Shown piece by piece: positions 55,126-64,000 of a stretch of DNA of 64,000 nucleotides; the first letter of the stretch is position 1, and each line of letters begins with the position of its first letter. The notes beneath the pieces were generated by a model. The model had not been told where the DNA came from and did no database searches. It saw nothing but the letters and a program-made list of their open reading frames with translations. Origin of the DNA: Scleromitrula shiraiana (lineage: Eukaryota; Ascomycota; Leotiomycetes; Helotiales; Sclerotiniaceae). Location: contig JABELC010000003.1 in assembly GCA_028455995.1 (NCBI GenBank), positions 2,604,001 to 2,668,000 of the forward strand. The letters are read 5' to 3'. The translations under genes and the position numbers were made by a program.

Positions 55126-56773
55126 ATGGCATACCAATATGGAGCTCCACCTCCTATAGCGTGGAATTCTAGACCAACTTTGGATGGTCGCAGACCCTCT
55201 CATCCATCGATTGCTGCAAGCATCAACAATATCATGTACAAAAATGCAGTGTATTACCCCAACTACCGAGTCTACCGTGGAGAAACTCCGGCATCGCTGA
55301 ACTTCAATTGCATCAGTCATGTCTTCTATGCCTTTGCCCATGTTGGGCCGGATGGTGGAGTTTTTGTCAGTCCTCTACAAGATCACCTTACAACTCTTGC
55401 TAATAACAACAGTTGAGTGACGAATGGGCAGATCTGCAAATGCCAGTTGATGGTGCCCAGGGCTGTTTAGGGTCATTCATACGTCTGAAACAACAACACA
55501 AACATCTTCAGCTCGTCGTCTCAATAGGCGGTGGCGCAGCTAGTCAGAATTTTGCACATGTTGCTTCTTCCGCTGTCACAAGAGACAACTTTGGGAAGTC
55601 GGTTCGAGGTTTGGTTGATGCATCGGGTTTTGATGGTATTGACAGTAAGTTTCTTTGCTGTCGATTGAGGGGCTTGAGGCTGACAACACAGTCGACTGGG
55701 AGCATCCGTCAGACCCCGAACAAGGTCGAAACTTCCTTGCGCTCCTTGCTGCTGTTCGTCTTCATCTACCAGATCAGCGCTACCTCCTGACAGCTGCTTT
55801 GCCAGCTGGACGATGGGCTCTGCAACACATCGATCTGTATAGAGCTCAAGATTATCTGTAAGAAAACCTTCCAATGCCTTATAAATGATTCTTTTCTTCT
55901 CGCACTCTCTCTCTCTCTCTCTCTCTTTCTTTCTCTTGCAGCACCAAGGAGTGAAATATTTCATTCACCACTGATAATTATGACATCGAATTTCTGGATC
56001 AAGCTTGTCAGATTTAGAATTGAACAATTAAATATTGAAATTGTTTACATGAAGTTAGACAACAAAATGTTTTGATTGTTCAATATTAGATCAATGAATA
56101 TAATCTGCTAAGATGATGAATAAATCAGTGCATCCCCTGGTGCAGCTTAGAGACTTGAACTCATACTCGAGGTTCTGTACTACTTAACAGCACTAATTTC
56201 CGCTTGCGATAGGGATTTCATCAATTTGATGTCTTATGACTTTGCTGGATCATGGTCACAAAAAGCTGGAAATCATGCTCAGTTGTTTGGACGCTCAGCA
56301 GACGAAGCAAACGGAAGTGCTGCCGTTGACTACACCATATCGACAGGATTTCCAGCATCCAAGATACTACTTGGCATTCCAGTATATGGTCGATCTTTCT
56401 TAAATTCGAGAGGTGCGGGCCATCCTTATAAAGGCTGTGGGGGCGAAGAGGGAACATTCGAGTATAAACAGCTACCCAGACCTGGAACCGAAGAGATAAT
56501 CGATACTGCCACTGTTGCAGCTTCTTGCGCGGGTGGTGATGGTGAATGGATCTCCTACGACAACCCTCAGACAGTAAAAATGAAGGCAGAATTCTGCAAA
56601 GAAAGACATCTAGGAGTAAGTCAGCCTTTTTGTTCGATGACTGCCGTATTACCGCTATTGTAATGCTTGCTGATGTGATGCAGGGATTATTTTACTGGAC
56701 AGGGACAGCGGATGCACCTCCAGGCCCGAGGAGTCTAATCTCCGCCGGGTTCAAAGCTCTACATGATGCATGA
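55126..56773 (+). CDS. GH18 chitinase, no signal peptide (ChiB-like)
   Basis: Five exons, 55126-55365, 55413-55644, 55692-55857, 56213-56615 and 56684-56773, join in phase to 376 aa. The protein begins MAYQYGAPPPIAWNS with no signal peptide, so it is probably cytosolic. GH18 signatures are NAVYYPNYRVYRGETP, CISHVFYAFAHV, LQLVVSIGGGAAS, the catalytic GFDGIDIDWEHP (catalytic Glu in the DxxDxDxE motif, restored by joining exons 2 and 3), DFINLMSYDFAGSW and GLFYWTGTADAP at the C-terminus. The family hydrolyses chitin; secretion-free members serve hyphal autolysis or wall remodelling in fungi. Intron 3 is 355 bp and holds a CT dinucleotide run (55904-55930); the other introns are 47-68 bp. The first intron donor is GTCAGT. 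Confidence 0.92.
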
Positions 56774-57298
56774 TGACCTTTTCATATTTATGAGTTACGA
56801 CGAAATGACAAAGGAGGTAGGTAAGGAGGGATTTTTGGAATGGGTGGTTATGTCAATATTCATGGGTTTTAGAGAAGAATGGATGCTCACAGCTCATGTA
56901 CAATAAAGCAATCAAGGAAAGCAACTTTGCGTACGTATTAGAGCTTAATCAACATTAAAGTTCATTTTTTAGCAGGAGATATCGTAAGAAGATTTGTATT
57001 GAAAATAGCACTGGGCAATGTTTACGTAGGTACTATGTAGTTGTATTTTTTATACACCGGGTGACAAGGCTGAATACACGCGAGTTACTTGACAACACGA
57101 CGGCTCCAATCAATTATGGTCAGTGTATCATCAACACTGTACAATGTACCTCTTAGTGATTTTATGAATAAACAATTCGAAAGATAATTCCACGACCATC
57201 AATCAATATTTAATAAATTAATCGGTATATGTAGCTGAACTCAGTTTACTGAGCAGTGCTCTTATCAATTGAAATTATCTCATATTGATTATTACAGC
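56774..57298. other. Intergenic, no gene seen
   Basis: This 0.5-kb stretch is the chitinase 3' region and the VPS53 promoter, in tandem orientation. AT-rich, no repeats of note. Confidence 0.5.
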
Positions 57299-59912
57299 AT
57301 GAATGGCGCATCAACACCTTCATCGCTGGATGCTTGTAAGCTCCCATTCTACTTTATCAAGCACAAAAAACTGTACTAACTGCAACCATTATACAGCTGA
57401 TTTTGATCCAGTCGATATTTTAAATACAATATTTTCACATCCCTCACGACTATCATCTATTAATCAAACAGCTACCGCACTACAAACTCATCAGGATGAA
57501 CTGTCAAACAACATCACAGATCTCGTGGCTATCCAAGCATACAATGACGACTCCTCACTCAAGCGCATGCAATCTGCGAAATCAGAGCTTGCAGATCTAT
57601 TTAGAAAGATTGAATCCGTACGGACGCGAGCTATACAGACGGAGCAAACTATCACATCTATGACTGCGGATATCAAGAGATTAGATGGCACGAAGAAGAA
57701 TCTTACATTGAGCATGACGGCTTTGAAAAGATTGCAGATGCTTACGACAGCCTACGAGCAATTGAGGGGCCTGGCAAAGACTAGACAGTACAGAGAATGC
57801 GCAAGCTTGTTGCAAGCTGTGCTTCAGCTTATGAAGCATTTCAATAGTTACAGGAGTATTGACCAGATTGCTACATTGAGTAGGAATGTTTCGGATTTAC
57901 AAAGAGAATTATTAGAACAGGTCTGCGAAGATTTTGAAATCGCGTTTGCGAAGAGTGAAGTGGCGGGCAAAAAAGCGGTTCTGGCAGAAGCATGTTTGGT
58001 AATGGATGCATTGGGGGATACTGCACGAGCAAGATTAGTGACGTGGTATGTCAACACGCAACTGAGAGAGTACAGGCAGGTATTCCGAGGTAATGACGAA
58101 GCTGGAAGTTTGGATAACATAGGAAGGAGGTATAGTTGGTTCAAAAGGATGCTAAAGACCTTCGATGATGAACACGCGGGAATATTTCCTGTCGGGTGGA
58201 GGGTCAACGAGGTTTTGGCAAATGCGTTCTGCGAGGGTACCAGGGATGATTTCAAGGGCATCTTGGAAAGAAGTATGCGAAGAACGGATGGGGGAAGGAT
58301 AGACGTCAATCTGCTTTTGAGCTGTCTACAGGAAACCTTGGATTTCGAACAAAATCTAGAGAAGAGGTTCGCCAGTGGTGCCAGAGCAAGCATCGACACT
58401 CTTAGCTCCATTGAAGATAAGCCATTGACTTTCCATGGGTCAATATCCGAGGCTTTTGAGCCATATCTCAGTCTTTGGGTCGAATCACAGGATAAACAAC
58501 TCGCTACAATGATACCCAAATATCGAATCCAACCACTGTTACCGCCAGATGAAGAATTTTCTCCGCGGGCGGTGATACCGTCATCTATCGAACTATTTCA
58601 TTTCTACAAGCTAAGCTTGGCTCAATGCGCTAAGCTATCCACTAGCGAACGTCTCCTTGATTATTCAAAAACCCTGGCCAAGTATCTCGATGAATATGCA
58701 CAGCAGGTCTTGCTGTATTTTCTTCAGTCAGGGCCGACTCTTCATCATACAATCCTTGTTCTCAATACAGCAGACTATTGGCATACAAACACCCAACAAC
58801 TAGAAGATAATCTGAAAAAGAGAATCGACAATGACTTAGCGTCCAAAGTGGACTTATCTTCACAATCTGATACGTTCATGGGAGTTGCCAGCGCAGCAGT
58901 GTTGTCATTGGTAAACCGAGTCCAAGTTGACTGCGAGGCCTCATGGCGTGAGATGAAAAATACGAATTGGAGCAAGATGGAAAGCGTGGGGGATCAGAGT
59001 AGTTATGTGGCAGAGCTTTTGAAACATGTCAACGATCAAGCAGGAGAGATCCTACCCTTGGTTGGGAAACAGCAATATGCGAGAGCATTCTGTGACAACA
59101 TTGTCGAACATTTGGCAAATACATATATTGCAAATATTGTTCAGTGTCGCCCAGTGTCCGAAGTCGGCGCCGAACAGGTATGTATAGGTTTTCAAGTACC
59201 GCTACCCACTCCTGCTCATATTTGCTAACTTTCTGCATAGATGTTACTAGATAAATACGTGTTGACCAAAGGCCTAACGACTTTGCTCACGCATTCCCCC
59301 ACTCCTTCATCAGCCACTGCAACTACTGCATTTCAAAAACGTGTGAACAATATTATGGCCCGTTTGGACCCGCTCTTAAAGACGCTACAGGTTCGCCCGT
59401 CACCGCCAGAAGGATTGGTCCAAGCATATCTGATTCACATCGCCGATCGAAGCGATACGAACTTCCGGAAAATTCTTGAACTCAAGGGTGTAAGGAAACA
59501 AGACCAAGCTGCATTAATAGAAATGTTCGGCATGCATCGAGATGGTAAAGCCAACGAACATCTGGTTCAGAATTCGCCTCTTCTTACACCACTTATGAAT
59601 GTTACAGGGATTGGTAGCACTGGTCTAGGAATTGTTACGCCTAGTGGAATGCCAGGATTGCAAACACGATTTGACCCTACAGGGTTTGGGGAAAAACTCT
59701 TTAGTGCAGCAAGGGATAGTATGGGAACTGGAGGGGTTGGTGGTGATAGAGGGGTAAGTCCCTTGAGCGAAGATGCAAAGGCCGCAGTTGAAGGGAATCT
59801 GAAAAGTATTGGAAAGTTTTTTAGAAGGGATATGACTGGGTTTGGTGGGATGAATATTGGTGGGAGGTTTGGCGTGAAAAGAGATGGGTCTGTGGATGAT
59901 ATCATTAAATGA
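57299..59912 (+). CDS. vps53: VPS53, GARP tethering complex subunit
   Basis: Three exons, 57299-57335, 57397-59177 and 59241-59912, with introns of 61 and 63 bp, give 829 aa. The first exon gives MNGASTPSSLDA, which joins SDFDPVDILNTIFSHPSRLS, the conserved VPS53 start; starting in the larger exon alone would lose it. The N-terminal half is coiled coil (QTHQDELSNNITDLVAIQAY, SVRTRAIQTEQTITSMTADI, MTALKRLQMLTTAYEQLRGL) and the C-terminal half is helical-rod (LLSCLQETLDFEQNLEKRF, HFYKLSLAQCAKLSTSERLL). VPS53 is part of GARP with VPS51, VPS52 and VPS54, which captures endosome-derived vesicles at the trans-Golgi. The last 100 residues are Gly-rich and poorly conserved in character. Confidence 0.93.
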
Positions 59913-60675
59913 TTGTAATAAATAGATGTATTGATTTTTAGAATACAACCGATACTTGGTTTCAATATATCAAGATGCAACAGACTCATATCTATCGTCG
60001 TGATAATAGTAAGATCAAAATGCTGATGAATCTCCTTAAAAATAGACCTTTCTCATACATGAAGTTAAGGAGAATCATGGAAGACCTTACATTACTACAA
60101 GAAATCTGATATCAAAACAACTCCGACACAATTCCAAATTAAACAATAGAGAATTCTATGGAATATAAATTGATATATGATTAAACTCCAAAATCAAATA
60201 CTACATATAACATTGCAATCAAATGTTGTACATCTTGCTTACATCTTGCTTCCCCAAGTGCTGACAGATGCAAGGCACCAAAAAGTCCAGACCCTTCTCG
60301 ACTTTAGAATCGAAATTTTGGCGGGGACAACATTTGAAATCAACAAAACAACCGTCCTCTCTCCTGACAAATAATAAATACTCAAGAATCAACGAAAACT
60401 CTACCCTCATTCAATTCTCAAAGAATAAAACCGTTATAGATAAATTGCACATACATATATATCATATATATTAAGAGATCTGTCATTTACACGAATATAT
60501 CATAAACAACAAAGAAAAAGAAACATAACGCAGAGCAAGCAAACTGTTTTCTTCAGCATTCAAACGTACCTTGAGGACAAGTTGTTCGGCAGGTACTTTT
60601 TCTCTCGCGGCGGCAGCTAGTATTCAACAGAGGACTCCTGCTTCGAGTATTCAAACGAAGGTTCCCGAAAGAAAG
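59913..60675. other. Intergenic, no gene seen
   Basis: This 0.76-kb stretch is the VPS53 3' region and the thioredoxin-reductase promoter, in tandem. Mostly AT-rich; no repeats of note apart from a short repeated CATCTTGCTT at 60230-60249. Confidence 0.5.
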
Positions 60676-62089
60676 ATGCATAGTAAAGTTGTTAGTAAGT
60701 GATATTTACCCCTCCTTGCACCCCCACCACAGAACCTGTTACGGAGAGTAGTATTGCGATTTTATATACAATTTAATGACTGAGAATACGGACTAATGGT
60801 ATTTCGATAAATAGTCATTGGCTCTGGCCCAGCTGCCCACACCGCTGCTGTTTACCTTGCGCGTGCGGAATTAAAACGTAGGTTGATTCTTTGGGTGTAT
60901 ATGATGGGGGAGGAGATGCTGATGCATAGATGTGAATAGCTGTGCTTTATGAAGGATTCCTGGCAAACGGTATTGCAGCCGGTGGACAATTGACTACTAC
61001 CACCGATGTAGAGAACTTCCCTGGATTCCCCAAGGGAATTGGTGGGCAAGAACTCATGGTGAGTTATGTTTAATCTCCAGAGCTCAAAACCAGCAAAGCA
61101 AGGCTAATATGTGAACGTTTCTAGGACAACATGCGCGCACAATCCGAAAGATTCGGTACGGAAATCATTACGGAAACGATTGCCAAAGTAGATCTCAGCA
61201 AACGACCTTTCCAATACTGGACTGAATGGGATGATAAGACAGCCAACACAGCCGACGCAATCATTATTGCAACTGGAGCATCGGCTCGCAGATTGGGTCT
61301 TCCGGGCGAGGAGAAATACTGGCAGAATGGCATTTCGGCTTGTGCAGTATGCGATGGAGCCGTACCAATTTTCAGAAACAAGCCACTGGTTGTCATTGGA
61401 GGTGGAGATAGTGCAGCGGAAGAGGCTATGTTCCTTACGAAATACGGATCTCACGTTACAGTTTTGGTTAGAAAGGATAAACTGAGGGCATCCAAGACGA
61501 TGGCTAAGAGATTGTTGGCCCATAAGAAGGTTACCGTTCGATTCAACACTGTTGGAGGAGAAATCACTGGGGATGAGAAGGGATTGATGAGCCACATGGT
61601 CGTGAAGAATGTTAGCACAGGGGAGGAGGAGAAGATCGAGGCAAATGGGTTGTTCTATGCTGTTGGTCATGATCCTGCTACGGCTTTGTTTAAGGAACAG
61701 ATTGAGACTGATACCGAGGGTTATATTGTCACTAAACCCGGAACCAGTTATACTAATGTTGAGGGAGTGTTTGCTGCAGGTGATGTTCAGGATAAGAGAT
61801 ACAGACAAGCTATTACAAGTGCTGGTGAGTAATTTCTTTTCTTTTCTTTTCTTTTCTTTTCTTTTCTTTTCTTTTCTTTTCTTTTCTTTTCTTTTCTTTT
61901 GCCATTCATTTGGATTAGTCCAACCTAACTAATTATGATAAAATAGGATCTGGATGTATAGCAGCTCTCGAAGCCGAGAAATACCTCGCAGAGAAAGAAG
62001 ATGCCGTGAATGATCTTGAGAATGAAAATCAGGCTCAGAAAGGCAGCAATGTGGTTGTACCTGAGTACAGGTCTAACCCTCTTCTATAG
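60676..62089 (+). CDS. trr1: Thioredoxin reductase (NADPH)
   Basis: Five exons, 60676-60694, 60815-60877, 60940-61058, 61125-61824 and 61947-62089, give 347 aa. The first exon is only 19 bp (MHSKVV). FAD binding is IIGSGPAAHTAAVYLARAEL, with GGQLTTTTDVENFPGFP; the redox-active disulfide is Cys140-Ala-Val-Cys143 (CAVCDGAVPIF); NADPH binding is VIGGGDSAAEEAMFLTKYGS; and the C-terminal FAD motif is GVFAAGDVQDKRYRQAITSAG. This is the low-molecular-weight, cytosolic fungal enzyme that reduces thioredoxin with NADPH. The C-terminus (NVVVPEYRSNPLL) matches the usual end. Introns are 120, 62, 66 and 122 bp; intron 4 holds a (TTTTC)n tract at 61834-61900. Confidence 0.96.
61834..61900. repeat. (TTTTC)n array inside intron 4 of thioredoxin reductase
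   Basis: About thirteen perfect TTTTC units. The array is all pyrimidine and lies between the donor and the branch point/acceptor, so length changes should be tolerated. Confidence 0.9.
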
Positions 62090-62575
62090 TTTTTTTTTTT
62101 TTGCTATCGGTTTCTTTGTATTGATTTGCATGATAGATAGATAGATAGATAGATAAATGGTAGGAACGAATTGTATGGAAGGAAGAAAGAGAGAATGAAA
62201 GAATGAAAGAATGAATGAAAGAATTTTATTCTTTGATGGCATTTATATTTAGAAAATAAACAAAACAACTCTCGGAAAATCAAAATAAAACATTCATAAA
62301 CACACGATATCACATTTGATTTATCCCCCCCTTCCCTAGAATAGCCGCCAAGCCACCTAGCAATTGTCACAAAATTCGGGGTCAAGATGTGGTCCTAGAT
62401 TCCAAGCAATGGCTTAACTAGCGTCCATAACTACAACTTTCATCAAGCCTTGAATGTTGGAATTGAGAGCTTGTTTCTCCGCAGTTAGTTGCTATTTACA
62501 TACCGGGTGTGGCGGTGCAATGAAGATTTGTATGAAGTAAGACCCGACCCTGTTCGGATCTTTTTTTACTTCGTA

Positions 62576-62640
62576 CTCGGTTAAATTAAAAAAATCGAGG
62601 CACGCGCTAAATTGCCGAATAACCTCACAATCGACGAATT
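62576..62640 (+). mobile_element. Orphan left end of the CTCGGTTAAATTAAA TIR family
   Basis: CTCGGTTAAATTAAA at 62576 is followed by GCACGCGCTAAATTGCCGAA (with a GAG insert before it) and AACCTCACAATCGACGA, matching the arms at 34785 and 39822. TA precedes it (62574-62575), but beyond 62640 the similarity ends and no inverted partner is seen in the remaining 1.4 kb. It is the least mutated arm in the window: its GC content is the highest of the five. Confidence 0.8.
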
Positions 62641-62784
62641 GAACGGGGCCTAAACCCCAGCCACACATGAAAGGTCGACCGGCGACCGCGGCTGTTGGAG
62701 ATTTGTGTTGGATGGAGCGATGGAGCGATGGATGTGTATTTAAGATGTTGATTTTGCCACTGGTGGGTGTTTTGAATTGAATTT

Positions 62785-62788
<4 letters not shown>

Positions 62789-62815
<27 letters not shown>
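62789..62815. repeat. 27-T mononucleotide run
   Basis: An unbroken T run of 27 bases before a likely start region of the Ser/Pro-rich gene; prone to sequencing error in length. Confidence 0.85.
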
Positions 62816-62996
62816 GTCTTTCTTCATTGGAGATTGATTGATTATATTTGGATTTATATTTTTCGAATTTAAGAATCGAGGATCTGTTCATGAGGTTGAG
62901 ATATTTTATTTATTGTTGCGAATTGAATTGACCCATCATCGTCATACATACATACATGCAAAAATCACCCTCACCATCGCCAACACCATCATCATC

Positions 62997-63710
62997 ATGT
63001 CCTCATCCACATTGACTCCACCACCACAATCCACCCCGTCAACCTCCCTGAACACTCCAGCCCAAACTCAAACACCCCCATCAATCATAATCGATACGTC
63101 GAATGCACTCCTCCCCTCATCATCTCAATCCGAATTAACTTCACCTTCATCGTACCTTACTGTTCCCCCCCTCCCAACTTCTTCCCCTTCGGCTATCAAC
63201 CTCATGTCTGCGGTTACTTCTCCTCTTACCCATACTCCGGAGAATTCTCCCGCTTCGGCTAGAGATGGAAGATTAACCGTCCCTGTCTTTTCAGTCTCTA
63301 GTCCAAGTACCCCCCCACCATCCTCTTCCGCATCCCCCTCCTCCTCCATCTCCTCGCCCCTCTCACCGCGTGCAAACCCAACCCCGCAAACTTACCTCTC
63401 GCTAACCCCGCTCGCTCCCCCAAATACCCCCTCCTCCCCCAACACCCACGCCATCTCCATCGCCACTCCATCGCGCTCCCCCTCTCCATCCACCACCTCC
63501 CTCTCCCCCATCTCCCTCTCCATGTATCGATCTCCGCGTCCCCGCGTCACGAGACATCTCCCGAAGATAGATGCGGTGTATAATTTGAAGACGCTGGAGA
63601 TTACCATGAGGTTGATGGAGTTCAGGTGTTTGGATCGGGGGGTGGCGGAGGACGAGGCGTTGATGAGACGGATTGAGAGTAGGGGGTTGAGGGGGGGTTT
63701 TCTTCTTTAG
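62997..63710 (+). CDS. Ser/Pro-rich hypothetical protein
   Basis: A single frame of 237 aa from ATG 62997 (MSSSTLTPPPQSTPSTS). The frame is open further upstream into the AT-rich leader, but Met62997 is the first with a reasonable protein-like sequence after it and follows a CATCAT run. Residues 1-175 are almost wholly Ser, Pro, Thr and Ala and should be disordered. The last 60 (RHLPKIDAVYNLKTLEITMR, LDRGVAEDEALMRRIESRG) are mixed and could fold as helices. No family is recognised. Codon usage is C-rich in the disordered part and G-rich at the end. It may be a real small gene or part of a larger gene. Confidence 0.45.
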   Translation: MSSSTLTPPPQSTPSTSLNTPAQTQTPPSIIIDTSNALLPSSSQSELTSPSSYLTVPPLPTSSPSAINLMSAVTSPLTHTPENSPASARDGRLTVPVFSVSSPSTPPPSSSASPSSSISSPLSPRANPTPQTYLSLTPLAPPNTPSSPNTHAISIATPSRSPSPSTTSLSPISLSMYRSPRPRVTRHLPKIDAVYNLKTLEITMRLMEFRCLDRGVAEDEALMRRIESRGLRGGFLL

Positions 63711-63929
63711 GGTGGGTTTGCGTGGGAGAATTGAGGGGGGGGGTAGTGTGATGTGTAAAAAGGAATGGCGGGAGAGGGAGTGGTTTATAAATATTTGATG
63801 GGCTGATTGATTGGGTTAGCGTTGGAGTAGGAGTTCCGGATGAATTGAATTTGGACGTATATCTGGAGTTGGGGATTGGGCATTTTATTTGTGGTAAGAT
63901 GGATCTTGGTGGGGAATTAGCGTTGCATA

Positions 63930-63960
<31 letters not shown>

Positions 63961-64000
63961 AGCATATAGTATGGCCTATCTAATTAACATATAATCACAC
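63711..64000. other. Downstream flank to window end
   Basis: G-rich and AT-rich 3' sequence with a short ATCT array at about 63929-63960. No gene seen. Confidence 0.5.

Larger units (their letters stand above)
62090..62996. other. Intergenic with orphan TIR end and mononucleotide run
   Basis: 0.9 kb without a recognised gene. It holds a GATA array at about 62133-62154, an orphan TIR end at 62576-62640 and a 27-T run at 62789-62815. The 27-T run makes several minus-strand poly-Lys frames that are artefacts. Confidence 0.65.

Noticed and set aside
60690..60700. TTAGTAA, a Yap1-like site, in the thioredoxin-reductase gene
   Set aside because: It lies across the exon 1/intron 1 junction, part of it being the splice donor; a regulatory role cannot be argued from this position.
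7204..62089. Secondary-metabolite or other functional gene cluster
   Set aside because: No polyketide synthase, NRPS, terpene cyclase or tailoring set is present; the genes are unrelated housekeeping genes.
1..64000. CRISPR array, prophage or bacterial operon
   Set aside because: The window is eukaryotic with spliced genes; the tandem repeats have no unique spacers and no phage or bacterial genes were recognised.

Overview
The window is nuclear DNA from a filamentous ascomycete (Pezizomycotina), most likely a leotiomycete of the Sclerotiniaceae type. The order-level placement is inference. The evidence is short introns (mostly 50-100 bp) with GT..AG ends and CTAAC/CTAAT-like branch points, fungal-specific families (kexin, DUF1776, SUR7/Fig1-like and Kre9-like membrane proteins), low-complexity intergenic DNA full of microsatellites, and very AT-rich blocks that look like mutated repeat relics.

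Layout. 1-1764: 3' part of an EDEM-like GH47 mannosidase with a PA domain. 2266-3516 (-): kinase-like protein that has lost the DFG Asp. 3517-7203: no confident gene. 7204-8240 (+): four-exon tetraspan membrane protein. 8440-9290: AT-rich block. 9514-12122 (-): phosphoketolase, followed by about 1.7 kb of microsatellites. 14034-18947 (-): very long PhoD-like phosphatase. 21490-24234 (+): kexin. 24965-26484 (-): SNX4/Atg24 sorting nexin. 27237-28953 (-): mitochondrial LETM1 protein. 30171-31020 (+): Adk2-type adenylate kinase. 32199-34424 (+): MFS hexose transporter with an 18-bp exon. 34425-44403: repeat-rich region with two copies of a terminal-inverted-repeat element, a second type of inverted-repeat element, and one single-pass membrane protein gene (37766-39179, -). 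44404-45500 (-): disrupted PEP mutase/ICL-family gene. 45995-47344 (-): Wss1-like protease. 47759-49430 (+): DUF1776 protein. 51127-51964 (-): Yth1 zinc-finger protein. 55126-56773 (+): GH18 chitinase. 57299-59912 (+): VPS53. 60676-62089 (+): thioredoxin reductase. 62997-63710 (+): Ser/Pro-rich protein.

Most genes are housekeeping and form no cluster. Loose themes are secretory and endosomal traffic (EDEM, kexin, SNX4, VPS53), mitochondria (LETM1 and Adk2, transcribed divergently) and carbon use (phosphoketolase, hexose transporter, chitinase). Joining ORF fragments across splice sites gave closed reading frames for all the multi-exon genes except the PEP mutase/ICL-family gene, whose exons sum to 3n+1.

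The least ordinary content is the repeats. Two about 1.1-kb elements (34785-35863 and 39822-40961) share inverted ends of about 80 bp starting CTCGGTTAAATTAAA and are flanked by TA. They have AT-rich interiors without ORFs. A third, orphan end lies at 62576-62640. A separate 469-bp inverted-repeat element lies at 42251-42719. No defence, toxin or biosynthetic system was recognised.
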